Part shown: positions 8,375 to 16,448 of the stretch, in pieces | Position numbering within the stretch: position 1 is the first letter of the stretch | Layout: the number at the start of each line of letters is the position of its first letter | From: Pseudomonas cichorii | GTDB lineage: Bacteria; Pseudomonadota; Gammaproteobacteria; Pseudomonadales; Pseudomonadaceae | DNA: 64,000 nucleotides | Assembly (NCBI RefSeq): GCF_003700275.1 | Contig: NZ_RBRE01000068.1 | Location: 1 to 64,000 of the forward strand | Direction of reading: 5' to 3' | Position numbers and translations under genes: made by a program | Notes under the pieces: generated by a model | Seen by the model: only the letters and a program-made list of their open reading frames with translations | What the model was told of the DNA's origin: nothing | The model's database searches: none

Positions 8375-10356
8375 CCCTGCGCCATGTATCGCTGTCCCTC
8401 GCCGCCTGCCTGTGCCTGAGCACAGGCTACGCTCTGGCCGCAGACAAACCGCTGCTGCAGGACGGCAAGAAAACCCTGTTCCAGCGAGTGCTCACCACAC
8501 CGGGATGCCATTTGAGCCCTGCTGCCGGTGCACCTGCCGGGGCGGAGCAACCGGCGTTCAGTCGTTTCTATGTCTATGAACATGCCAGTGCTGGCAATGC
8601 AGAGTGGCTCAAGGTCGGGCCAGACAGCTTCGGCAAGACTTCCGGCTGGTTGCCGGCAGCCTGTACCGTGGACTGGAAGATGCAATTGACCCTGGCCTTC
8701 ACCAACCCGGCCAACCGCGACCGACTGATGTTTTTCAAGGAGCGCAAGACACTTGAAGGCATTCTCGACGCACCGGATCCGGTGAGCCATGTGGCCCCGC
8801 TGCGTGCCAAGCTCAAGCAGAACACCCTGGCACCGGGAGTACTGGCCCAGGAGCCGGAATATTTCATCGACATGCAAAAGCAGTTTTACCTGCTGCCGGT
8901 ACTCAGCGGCGAGGAAGTCATGACCGAGGCGGGTTTTCGTACCCGCATCCTCAATGTTGCCTCGGTGAGCAAGGCTGATCCAGCGACAGCCGGACAAGCC
9001 GGTCAGACCTCGACTGCCCAGGGTCAAGGCCAGGCCGTCGCAGACGCCACCAGCCAGCTCAAGGAATTCAGTGCGGCGGTGGTGTTCGTGATCGATTCGA
9101 CCATTTCCATGGACCCGTACATCGAGCGTACCCGCGAGGCCATCAGCAAGGTCTACGCACAGATCGCCAAGGAAAACCTCGGTCGTCAGGTGAAGTTCGG
9201 TCTGGTGGCGTTTCGTTCCAGTACCCAGGCGGTGCCGGGCCTGGAATACGTGACCAAGATGTATGCCGATCCCAACACCGTCAAGGACGGCGACGACTTC
9301 CTGGCCAAGGCCGCCGATCTCAAGCAGGCGAAAGTCTCGAGCAAAAGCTTCGACGAAGACTCGTATGCCGGGGTCATGCAGGCAATCGATCAGGTCGACT
9401 GGAGCCCTTACGGCGCTCGCTATGTAGTCCTGATTACCGATGCTGGCGCTCTGGAAGGCGACGACAAGCTGTCCAAGACCGGACTGAATGCCGAGCAGGT
9501 GCGCATCGAAGCCAGTAACCCGGGCGTGGCGATCTACACCCTGCACCTGAAGACCGCTGCCGGAGCCAAGGATCACGCCAAGGCCGAAGCGCAATATCAG
9601 GCGCTGTCCACGTACTCCGGCACCAACACCTCGCTGTACTACCCGGTGGATGCCGGGGATGTGAATACCTTTGGCAGCAAGGTCGATACTCTGGCCAGCG
9701 CCATTACCCAGCAGGTGAAAGCCGCTTACATGGGTGAAGATGCGATTGGCAGCGCCATGAACGCCAAGGCTTCCCCCGCCGAGCAGAAGATGATCGACGA
9801 TGCGGCCCTGATCGGCCATGCCATGCGCCTGGCCTATCTGGGCGAGAAGACTGGCAGCCAGGCGCCTCCGGTATTTCAGGCATGGATCGCCGACCGCGAT
9901 CCGATCAAGCAGAACGTCCCGACTACCGACGTCCGGGTGCTGCTGACCAAGGCGCAGCTCAGCGATCTCAGCGACGTACTGAAGAAAATCCTGGATGCCG
10001 CCAACGAAGGCCTGATCTCTCCCAGCGAAATGTTCGACCGCCTGCGCTCGGTTGCCGCCACCATGGGCACCGATCCCAACCAGCTCAAGCAGAACGGTAC
10101 GGCCAAGCTCTCTGAACTCGGTGTGCTGGGGGAATATCTGGAAGACCTGCCCTACCACAGCGAAGTGCTGAATCTGGATGAGGAAACCTGGAAAAGCTGG
10201 GACGGCCTGGCACAGGAGAAATTCATCCGCACGCTGTCGACCAAGCTACGCCATTACCAGGTGTACAACGCCGATGTCGATCGCTGGGTATCACTGGCCG
10301 AAGGCAGCGATGCGCGTGAAAACGTCTACCCGGTGCCGCTGGAAATGATGCCCTGA
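8371..10356 (+). CDS. Secreted vWA-domain protein resembling the periplasmic part of PpkA
   Basis: 661 aa from GTG 8371, overlapping the previous gene by GTGA. A clear signal peptide ends around the ALAADKP site (about residues 1-24). An N-terminal SH3-like region (about 30-120, including FYVYEH and GWLPAACTVDW) precedes a vWA domain. The vWA metal site is VFVIDSTISM (Asp242, Thr244, Ser246), followed by VVLITDAG and a tail of about 200 residues. From memory, the SH3-like plus vWA plus tail layout resembles the periplasmic half of the T6SS kinase PpkA. No kinase domain is encoded here. A signal-sensing or scaffold role in the periplasm is inferred from the neighbouring Tag-like genes. Confidence 0.75.
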   Translation: MTLRHVSLSLAACLCLSTGYALAADKPLLQDGKKTLFQRVLTTPGCHLSPAAGAPAGAEQPAFSRFYVYEHASAGNAEWLKVGPDSFGKTSGWLPAACTVDWKMQLTLAFTNPANRDRLMFFKERKTLEGILDAPDPVSHVAPLRAKLKQNTLAPGVLAQEPEYFIDMQKQFYLLPVLSGEEVMTEAGFRTRILNVASVSKADPATAGQAGQTSTAQGQGQAVADATSQLKEFSAAVVFVIDSTISMDPYIERTREAISKVYAQIAKENLGRQVKFGLVAFRSSTQAVPGLEYVTKMYADPNTVKDGDDFLAKAADLKQAKVSSKSFDEDSYAGVMQAIDQVDWSPYGARYVVLITDAGALEGDDKLSKTGLNAEQVRIEASNPGVAIYTLHLKTAAGAKDHAKAEAQYQALSTYSGTNTSLYYPVDAGDVNTFGSKVDTLASAITQQVKAAYMGEDAIGSAMNAKASPAEQKMIDDAALIGHAMRLAYLGEKTGSQAPPVFQAWIADRDPIKQNVPTTDVRVLLTKAQLSDLSDVLKKILDAANEGLISPSEMFDRLRSVAATMGTDPNQLKQNGTAKLSELGVLGEYLEDLPYHSEVLNLDEETWKSWDGLAQEKFIRTLSTKLRHYQVYNADVDRWVSLAEGSDARENVYPVPLEMMP

Positions 10357-10357
10357 G

Positions 10358-11050
10358 ATGCTGCAAATCAAGGGACTGAAAATACAGCGAGGGAACGGCG
10401 TACAGGCCCACCGGGTCCATCTGCCCGAGTTGACTCTGGCACGCGGTTCGGTGCTGGCCATTACCGGCGAAAGCGGTTGCGGCAAGAGCACATTGCTGGA
10501 AACGCTCGGCCTGCTGCTGGCTCCCGAAGCGCTTGAGCACTATCGCCTGGGCACCCAAGACGTCGCCGCCTTGCTGGCTGCCGACGACCAGGCGGCGCTG
10601 GCCGACGTGCGGGCTAGCTCGCTGGGTTTTATCCTGCAAAGCGGCGGACTGCTGCCGTTTCTCAAGGTACGCGACAACATCAGCCTGCCCAGGCGTCTGC
10701 TGGGTTTGAGCCTCAAGAGCGATCATGTGGAGCGGGCCATTGCCGCTCTGCATCTGCAGCCGTTGCTGGACAAGCTGCCTCAGGAATTGTCCATCGGTGA
10801 GCGGCAACGGGTTGCCTGCGTTCGCGCCATCGCCCACCAGCCGCAGCTCCTGCTGGCCGACGAACCCACCGCCGCTCTGGATCCGCACAATGCGCGACAG
10901 CTGTTTGAGTTGTTGCTGGGCCTGGTCGACAAACTGGGCCTCAGCGCACTGGTGGTATCCCACGACTGGGCTCTGGTGGACAGTTTCGGCCTGCCGCGCC
11001 TGAGTGCCGTCAATCTGCCTGGGGAGACGCGCTTTGAAGCGGCCCTTTGA
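10358..11050 (+). CDS. ABC transporter ATP-binding protein, TagT-like
   Basis: 230 aa, MacB/LolD-class ABC ATPase starting 1 bp after the vWA gene stop. Walker A is GESGCGKST (residues 37-45), the signature is the divergent LSIGERQ (144-150), and Walker B is LLLADEP (164-170), followed by an intact H-loop region (VVSHDW). It pairs with the following FtsX-type permease, whose start lies inside this gene. In the T6SS threonine-phosphorylation pathway TagT-TagS form such a pair that signals across the membrane rather than transporting a solute. Assignment to TagT rests on gene order (ATPase, permease, FGE-like protein, lipoprotein) as well as family; a LolCDE/MacB-like exporter remains possible. 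Confidence 0.82.
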   Translation: MLQIKGLKIQRGNGVQAHRVHLPELTLARGSVLAITGESGCGKSTLLETLGLLLAPEALEHYRLGTQDVAALLAADDQAALADVRASSLGFILQSGGLLPFLKVRDNISLPRRLLGLSLKSDHVERAIAALHLQPLLDKLPQELSIGERQRVACVRAIAHQPQLLLADEPTAALDPHNARQLFELLLGLVDKLGLSALVVSHDWALVDSFGLPRLSAVNLPGETRFEAAL

Positions 11051-12257
11051 GCGCCTTGGCCTGCTGGCAAGCCTGGCCTTGGCCGATCTCTGGCACGACC
11101 GCAAGGTATCCTTGTGCATTGCCGCCTCGCTGGTGGCCGTGATCGCTCCGCTACTGCTGTTATTCGGACTCAAGCATGGCGTGGTCAGCCAGTTGCAGGA
11201 TGAACTGCTGCGTGACCCGCGCAATCTGGAAATCAAACTCCTGAGCAGTGGCAACTATAACGAGCAATGGTTGAGCGAACTGCAGCAACGGCCCGAAACC
11301 GGCTTTGCCATCGGCCTGACTCGCTCACTCAACACCCAGGCAGACCTGATCGGCAGTCAGGGGCGCTTTGTCGAAAACGCCGAAACCATTCCGACACGTG
11401 AAGCCGATCCGCTGTTGAACATGCCTGCCAGCGCCCTTGCACCCGGCCAGGTGATTCTCAGCTCGGCCGCTGCCGAACGCCTTGCACTGACCATCGGCGA
11501 TACGCTGCGCCTGAGAGTACAACGACGTCTGGACGGAGCATCCGAAAGAGGCGAAACAGTCCTGACCCTGAGCGCGATCCTGCCCGCAACCAGCTTTTCA
11601 CGTCCAGCGGCGTTCATTCATCCCGATCTGCTGCTGCAACTGGAACGCTTCCGCGATGGTTATGCCGTCAGTACTCTCGGCGCGACAAGCGGCCAGCCAA
11701 CCGATCAACTGGTGCCCCGCTATGCCCGCGCCCGCCTGTATGCAAAGGACATCGACAGTGTCGCGCCGCTTGAGCGCTGGCTGAACGCGCAACACATCGA
11801 AACCGGCAGTCGACTGGCCGATATCGAGAACGTCAAAGCGATCAATCACGTGCTCGGCGTGATTTTCGGGGTTATCGCCGCTGCGGCCTTGCTGGGTTGT
11901 GTGGCTTCGCTGGTGGGAGCCTTTCTCGCCAACATCGACCGCAAGCGCCGCAGCCTGGCCTTGTTGCGGCTATTGGGCTTCACCGGCCCGGCGGTTGCCG
12001 GCTATGTAGTCTTGCAGGCCGTAGTGCTGGCCTTGACCGGCTATATCGGCGGCCTGTGCTTCTACCTTGTCGGCAGTCAGACCTTCAATCAGCTACTCGG
12101 TGGCCAGCGTATCACCGGTAATTTCGTATGCCACATCACCTTCTGGCATGGCCTTGCAGCGCTGGCGCTCGCCCTTGCGGTCGCGGCGCTGGTCGCGCTG
12201 GTCGGAGCCACCCGTGCCATCAGAATCCAACCTGCGGAGAGTCTGCGTGAACTCTAG
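11034..12257 (+). CDS. FtsX/MacB-type ABC permease, TagS-like
   Basis: 407 aa if it starts at TTG 11034, which has GGGGAG 7-9 bp upstream; a GTG at 11004 is an alternative that adds 10 residues. One N-terminal membrane helix (VSLCIAASLVAVIAPLLLLF) is followed by a periplasmic domain of about 220 residues. Three C-terminal helices then follow (around INHVLGVIFGVIAAAALLG, YVVLQAVVLALTGYIGG and GLAALALALAVAALVAL). This four-helix plan is typical of mechanotransmitting FtsX/MacB/TagS permeases. It overlaps the ATPase gene by 17 bp and the next gene by 11 bp, so all three are probably translated together. Confidence 0.82.
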   Translation: MKRPFERLGLLASLALADLWHDRKVSLCIAASLVAVIAPLLLLFGLKHGVVSQLQDELLRDPRNLEIKLLSSGNYNEQWLSELQQRPETGFAIGLTRSLNTQADLIGSQGRFVENAETIPTREADPLLNMPASALAPGQVILSSAAAERLALTIGDTLRLRVQRRLDGASERGETVLTLSAILPATSFSRPAAFIHPDLLLQLERFRDGYAVSTLGATSGQPTDQLVPRYARARLYAKDIDSVAPLERWLNAQHIETGSRLADIENVKAINHVLGVIFGVIAAAALLGCVASLVGAFLANIDRKRRSLALLRLLGFTGPAVAGYVVLQAVVLALTGYIGGLCFYLVGSQTFNQLLGGQRITGNFVCHITFWHGLAALALALAVAALVALVGATRAIRIQPAESLREL

Positions 12258-13797
12258 ACACTGGCGCCACCTGCTGTTTGTGCCACTGGCCCTGGCCAGC
12301 CTCAAGGCTTCGGCTGCCTGGGAGGAAAAACTCTACAACCCGATGCCTGACGCGGAGGACGTGGTTCTGCCCATGCCCTGCGACGGCGCCATGGTATTTC
12401 GCAAGGTATTCATTCCGCTGGCAGGCCCGCTGGACGACTACCCGATCAATATCGGCGGCGACAACAGTGAATGGGGCTATGTGGAACAGACCCATCCGGC
12501 TTTCATTGCTGGCAGCTTCACCGCCGAGAAAGCCGCCAAGTCGCGCTACTACCTGTTGGCCAAATACGAGATGACCGACCTGCAGTATCGCGCCCTGACG
12601 CAGGCCGAATGCCCGACGCCCTCCAACAAACAACGGCTGCCAGTGGTATCGCTAAGCTGGATGCAGGCCATGGAAGCCGCCGACAAATACAACCTGTGGC
12701 TACGCCAGAATGCCGCCGACAAGCTGCCCAGGGAAGACGGCGTGGCCGGTTTCATGCGCTTGCCGACCGAAGTGGAATGGGAGTTTGCCGCACGTGGCGG
12801 GCTGAACGTCAGCACCGCAGAGTTCCGTGACCTGCGCTATCCGATGCCGGACGGGCTGAACGCCTATGAATGGTTCGCCGGTGCGCAGTCGTCCAACGGT
12901 CAACTGCAATTGGCAGGACTGCTCAAGCCCAACCCTCTTGGGCTGCACGATATGCTCGGCAACGTCGATGAAATGATGTTCGAGCCGTTCCGCCTCAACA
13001 AGCTCGACCGCCAACACGGTCAGGCTGGCGGCTATGTGGTGCGCGGAGGCGACTATCGCACCGCTCAGGGTGAGTTGCGCAGTGCCTTGCGCAAGGAGCG
13101 CAATTACTACGACAGCAAGGCCGCAGCCACCAGCAAGACCACCGGTCTGCGCCTGGCCGTGGTATCCAGCACCCTGACGTCCCGCGAGCGGGTCAGCAGT
13201 ATCGAGAGCAGCTGGAAAAAGCTCGGCACAGGCAGCGACGAAAGTTCTGCTGCGGGCAACGACAAAAGTGCCGTGCAGGCGCTTGGCACACTGGCTTCCG
13301 GTGTCGCCGACGAAAGTTTGAAAGAACAGCTCAAGACGCTGGAAAACCAGTTGCGCGCCAGTAACCAGCAGCAGGAAGAAACCCGCGACCAGGCAATCCG
13401 CGCCAGCCTCAATCTGGGTGCATTCCTGTGCACCAAAATGCTCGATGACGGCAAATACCTGGACTTCCTGCAGAAGAACTACGACCTCAACTGCTCGGCC
13501 AACGAGCAAGACAGCAGTTGCCCGATGCGCAAGGGCAAGCTCGACGAGCAGAAGGATCGCCTGCACAAACTCAGCCGCTACTACGCCAGCAGCCTGGTGG
13601 ATTCCGCCACGCTTTATGGCGAACCACTGCTGGCCAGACAAGTGCCGGTCATGGGCGAAATCGTTGCCCGCAACGAACAACTCAAAGAGCTCAAGCCTTA
13701 TCTGCAGACCCACTGGGTCAATCAGCAGGCCTTTCTAAAAACCCAGAAAATCGACACCGATGCCTGGCTTGGCCGCTGCAAGGCCGTCAATCAGTAA
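12247..13797 (+). CDS. Periplasmic FGE-sulfatase (SUMF1) domain protein, TagR-like
   Basis: 516 aa from GTG 12247, overlapping the permease gene. An N-terminal signal peptide (HLLFVPLALASLKASA) is followed by a formylglycine-generating-enzyme fold. Characteristic blocks include RLPTEVEWEFAARGG, LGLHDMLGNVDEMMFE and YVVRGGDYRTAQGE. The C-terminal 190 residues are a coiled-coil-rich extension with several Cys, beyond the usual fold. TagR of the T6SS post-translational pathway is a periplasmic protein of this fold that binds the PpkA periplasmic domain. The position after the TagS-like gene supports the same role here, with the vWA protein as likely partner. Formylglycine synthesis is unlikely because no sulfatase gene is nearby. 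Confidence 0.8.
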   Translation: MNSRHWRHLLFVPLALASLKASAAWEEKLYNPMPDAEDVVLPMPCDGAMVFRKVFIPLAGPLDDYPINIGGDNSEWGYVEQTHPAFIAGSFTAEKAAKSRYYLLAKYEMTDLQYRALTQAECPTPSNKQRLPVVSLSWMQAMEAADKYNLWLRQNAADKLPREDGVAGFMRLPTEVEWEFAARGGLNVSTAEFRDLRYPMPDGLNAYEWFAGAQSSNGQLQLAGLLKPNPLGLHDMLGNVDEMMFEPFRLNKLDRQHGQAGGYVVRGGDYRTAQGELRSALRKERNYYDSKAAATSKTTGLRLAVVSSTLTSRERVSSIESSWKKLGTGSDESSAAGNDKSAVQALGTLASGVADESLKEQLKTLENQLRASNQQQEETRDQAIRASLNLGAFLCTKMLDDGKYLDFLQKNYDLNCSANEQDSSCPMRKGKLDEQKDRLHKLSRYYASSLVDSATLYGEPLLARQVPVMGEIVARNEQLKELKPYLQTHWVNQQAFLKTQKIDTDAWLGRCKAVNQ

Positions 13798-13830
13798 CTG
13801 GAAACAACGTTCATCATCAGGAGCAGCAGC

Positions 13831-14565
13831 ATGAAACATGTATGTGATTATTTACCCAAGGCCATGCTCGGTCTGTTTCTTTCCATCAGCCTGGTTCTGG
13901 GTGGTTGCGCCCACACCGGTAGTAACCTGCTCGGCGAAACCGGCACGGCTCCAGACCCGCGCCTGACTCAGAGCGCCGATGCCAAGTTCTTCTCCACCTC
14001 CGGCCTGACAGCCTGTGCCGGGGCTGCCGGCGTGGGCATTCTGGCCTGCGCAGTAGCGAGCCCCAACGACAAGGTCAAATGCATGGTCGTCGCCGGTATC
14101 GCCGCCTGCGGCGTGGCCATGGGCGCCAACTATTACTATGACTATCGCCGCAGCAAGTACTCCGACACCGCACAACGTCTGCAAATGATGAATGACGAAG
14201 TGAAGGCCGACACCGAAAAAGTCGCCGTACGCACCGCGACCCTGCAGCAGGTGATCAGCGACGACAAGGAGCGCATCGCCGGCATCCAGAAATCCATTCA
14301 GAGCAAGACGCTGGACAAGGCCAAGGCCCAGCAGGAAATCGCCAGTGTCGACAGTAACCTGGTGCAAATGCGCAAGGACCTGGATGGCATGCGCACCAAA
14401 GTGACCGAATACCAGAAGACCGCACAGTTGGAACGTACCAATGGTGGCGGCAAGCAAGTCACTGAAATCGACGGTGAGATCGCCAAGATGAACACCAAGG
14501 TCGCGTCCCTGCAAAAAGAAGTCGACGGCCTTTACAGCCAGCGTTCAGCAATCACTCTGGGTTGA
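13831..14565 (+). CDS. Coiled-coil lipoprotein, possible TagQ counterpart
   Basis: 244 aa with AGGAGC upstream. The signal sequence ends in the lipobox LGGC (about residue 26), so the mature protein should be lipid-anchored. Residues after the lipobox are Ala/Gly/Cys rich (TACAGAAGVGILACAVA, then VAGIAACGVAMGANYYYDY), followed by a helical coiled coil of about 130 residues. TagQ is the outer-membrane lipoprotein that localises TagR, and this gene sits in the matching place. That identity is inferred from position and features, not confirmed similarity. Confidence 0.72.
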   Translation: MKHVCDYLPKAMLGLFLSISLVLGGCAHTGSNLLGETGTAPDPRLTQSADAKFFSTSGLTACAGAAGVGILACAVASPNDKVKCMVVAGIAACGVAMGANYYYDYRRSKYSDTAQRLQMMNDEVKADTEKVAVRTATLQQVISDDKERIAGIQKSIQSKTLDKAKAQQEIASVDSNLVQMRKDLDGMRTKVTEYQKTAQLERTNGGGKQVTEIDGEIAKMNTKVASLQKEVDGLYSQRSAITLG

Positions 14566-14572
14566 GGTAGAC

Positions 14573-15073
14573 ATGATCATTCGAGCACTGCTGGTCAGCT
14601 CGGGTCTGCTGCTGTTGGGTGGTTGCGCCACCCAACCGGGTAGCTGTGACTCAAACAATACCGAAGCCAGCCTGATCGCCAAGATGAATTGCGACCACTC
14701 AGGCGGTTACAGCGACCAGATCCGTCAGCGTGAGCAGGCACTGGTGGCCGCACGCAACGAGAATGCCGCTTTTCATCAGGTCTACGACAACCTGGTTGCC
14801 CAGCAGCAAGCCACCAGCAAAAGCCTCGCCGAGCAGCAGCGCCAGCAGGCGGTGCTGAACACCTCCATGAGCAAGTTGCTGGGCCAACTGAAGACCCGCC
14901 ACGCCAACAAGGCCCAGGTCCAGCAACAGATCGCCGATCTGGAAAAACAGATGGCTGCCCAGAAAAAGCTCACCGCCAGCACCGATCCGGCGGTGATCGA
15001 AGCCCGCAAACAGGAACTCAAGACCCTGCAGCAAAAGGTATCAAGGCTGCAACTCAGCCTCGGCTACGAATGA
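14573..15073 (+). CDS. Second coiled-coil lipoprotein
   Basis: 166 aa, starting 7 bp after the previous lipoprotein gene. The signal sequence ends in LLLLGGCATQP, a good lipobox. The rest is almost entirely heptad-like helix (residues about 45-166) rich in Gln, Lys and Ala. I do not recognise the family. Pairing with the upstream coiled-coil lipoprotein suggests the two form a hetero-oligomer at the outer or inner membrane. Confidence 0.72.
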   Translation: MIIRALLVSSGLLLLGGCATQPGSCDSNNTEASLIAKMNCDHSGGYSDQIRQREQALVAARNENAAFHQVYDNLVAQQQATSKSLAEQQRQQAVLNTSMSKLLGQLKTRHANKAQVQQQIADLEKQMAAQKKLTASTDPAVIEARKQELKTLQQKVSRLQLSLGYE

Positions 15074-15082
15074 CCCTTTCTT

Positions 15083-15100
15083 GAGGCCCTGCGGGGCCTC
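15083..15100 (+). terminator. Short hairpin between lipoprotein and last vWA gene
   Basis: GAGGCC-N6-GGCCTC just after the lipoprotein stop, followed by GTCCTGTTCT rather than a clean T-run. It could be a partial terminator that lowers expression of the final gene of the locus. Confidence 0.4.
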
Positions 15101-15121
15101 GTCCTGTTCTGGACCCGCGCC

Positions 15122-16387
15122 ATGCAACGCATCACACGCGACGCTACATCTCCTTCTGCAGAGCTGCTGCGCAGCCTGGAAAGCAAAGTCGAACTGCTCC
15201 ACCGTCACTTCCCGCCCAGCGTTGCCAGCCTTTACGCCATTCCGCGCACGGGAACTCAGGACGCCTTGCAGTGGTGGTCGGAGCTTGGAGGCCAGCCGCT
15301 GCCCTATCACAACCTCGACGCCACCGCACAGCAGGCGTTACTGGCTCGCTACCAACAGCGCCAGCTGGCTATCCAGCGGTTGGTGGATGAGCTGCGGGCG
15401 CGTGGCAAATCCGAGGAGTCCCAGGCTCTGGAAACGCTGATTGGCGCTCCAGACCTGAACAACCTCTACAGCCTGAACGATGAGCCAGTCGTCGTCCGCT
15501 GGGGCCTGCAGCCCAAGTCAGCGCCCGTCGCCCCGCCCGCCTCGGTCCCCGCTTCGACGCCTGCAGCAGCCTCCCTGATACAGTCACGACACTGGTGGCT
15601 GCGTATTCCCCTGTGGTTGCTGTTGCTGCCTTTGCTGCTCCTGTTGTTGTGGCTGCTCTGGTCCTGGCGCGGTGGCTTGTGGAATCTGCTTTACCCTACC
15701 CCGATAGAAAGTTACGCATGCACCGCAGGTGCTGCCAAACCGGATTTCGTGGTGGTGCTGGACACCTCTGGCTCGATGAACATCAATATCAATGCAACGG
15801 CCGAAGATGAAGAATGGCTCCTCAAGGGCGGCGCGAACTTGCCGGACAACAATCCGAGAAAGGCTCGCCTGATGGCCGAACCGACTCGGTTGGCGGTGGC
15901 CAAGCAATCATTTGCGAGCATGATCGATCAACTGCACCCGGACATCGATATTCGCCTCATTACCTTCCAGGGCTGTACCCATACGATTGATCAGGGTCTA
16001 TTCGGGCGCGATGCCCGGCCGCAATTGATTGCCGGGGTCAACCAGCTCCAGGCGGACTCGGGCACGCCGTTGGCCGCCAGCCTTGAACAGGCTGCCAGCA
16101 AGGTCGATGGACGCTTCAAGGATGCTGTGGTGGTGATGTTTGTCGACGGAGAGGATGGCTGTGAGCAGAACGCTTGCGAAGTGTCGGCACGTATCGCCCG
16201 TCAACAGCCAAGGCTGCGGGTGAACGTGGTGAATATCAGTGATAGCGCGCTGTCCGACTGCATTGCCGAAAACACCGGAGGCCGGGTTTACGCTGCAAAC
16301 AATGCTGTCGAAGTGCAACGTATGCTGCGCGAAGCCATGGATGAAGTGTCGATCAAACCGACCTGCGCCGGCGAACCGCAGCCCTGA
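15122..16387 (+). CDS. Membrane-anchored vWA-domain protein closing the srf locus
   Basis: 421 aa. The N-terminal domain of about 130 residues contains WWSELGGQPLPYHNL. A Pro/Ala linker and a strong membrane helix (about 158-185, Leu-rich) follow. A vWA domain then carries a perfect metal site DTSGS (residues 214-218) and a later VMFVDGEDGCEQNACE. N-terminal domain, helix and periplasmic vWA is the same architecture logic as SrfA and the 341-aa protein. The ATG at 15122 has only a weak ribosome site, after a hairpin. It is the last gene before a strong terminator. Confidence 0.75.
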   Translation: MQRITRDATSPSAELLRSLESKVELLHRHFPPSVASLYAIPRTGTQDALQWWSELGGQPLPYHNLDATAQQALLARYQQRQLAIQRLVDELRARGKSEESQALETLIGAPDLNNLYSLNDEPVVVRWGLQPKSAPVAPPASVPASTPAAASLIQSRHWWLRIPLWLLLLPLLLLLLWLLWSWRGGLWNLLYPTPIESYACTAGAAKPDFVVVLDTSGSMNININATAEDEEWLLKGGANLPDNNPRKARLMAEPTRLAVAKQSFASMIDQLHPDIDIRLITFQGCTHTIDQGLFGRDARPQLIAGVNQLQADSGTPLAASLEQAASKVDGRFKDAVVVMFVDGEDGCEQNACEVSARIARQQPRLRVNVVNISDSALSDCIAENTGGRVYAANNAVEVQRMLREAMDEVSIKPTCAGEPQP

Positions 16388-16402
16388 CGGAAAATGAACT
16401 GA

Positions 16403-16428
16403 CCTGAAGCGGCTCACGCCGCCTCAGG
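16403..16428. terminator. Terminator between convergent vWA gene and katG
   Basis: CCTGA-A-GCGGC-TCAC-GCCGC-C-TCAGG forms a hairpin with a single A/C mismatch in the 25-bp gap region between the two converging genes. It can serve both directions. Confidence 0.65.
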
Positions 16429-16448
16429 CTGTTTCTCACAAGACCGGT

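Noticed and set aside
127..16387. The srf locus as part of a type VI secretion system
   Set aside because: Only Tag-like accessory genes are present; no Hcp, VgrG, TssB/C, ClpV, kinase or phosphatase gene is seen in the window.
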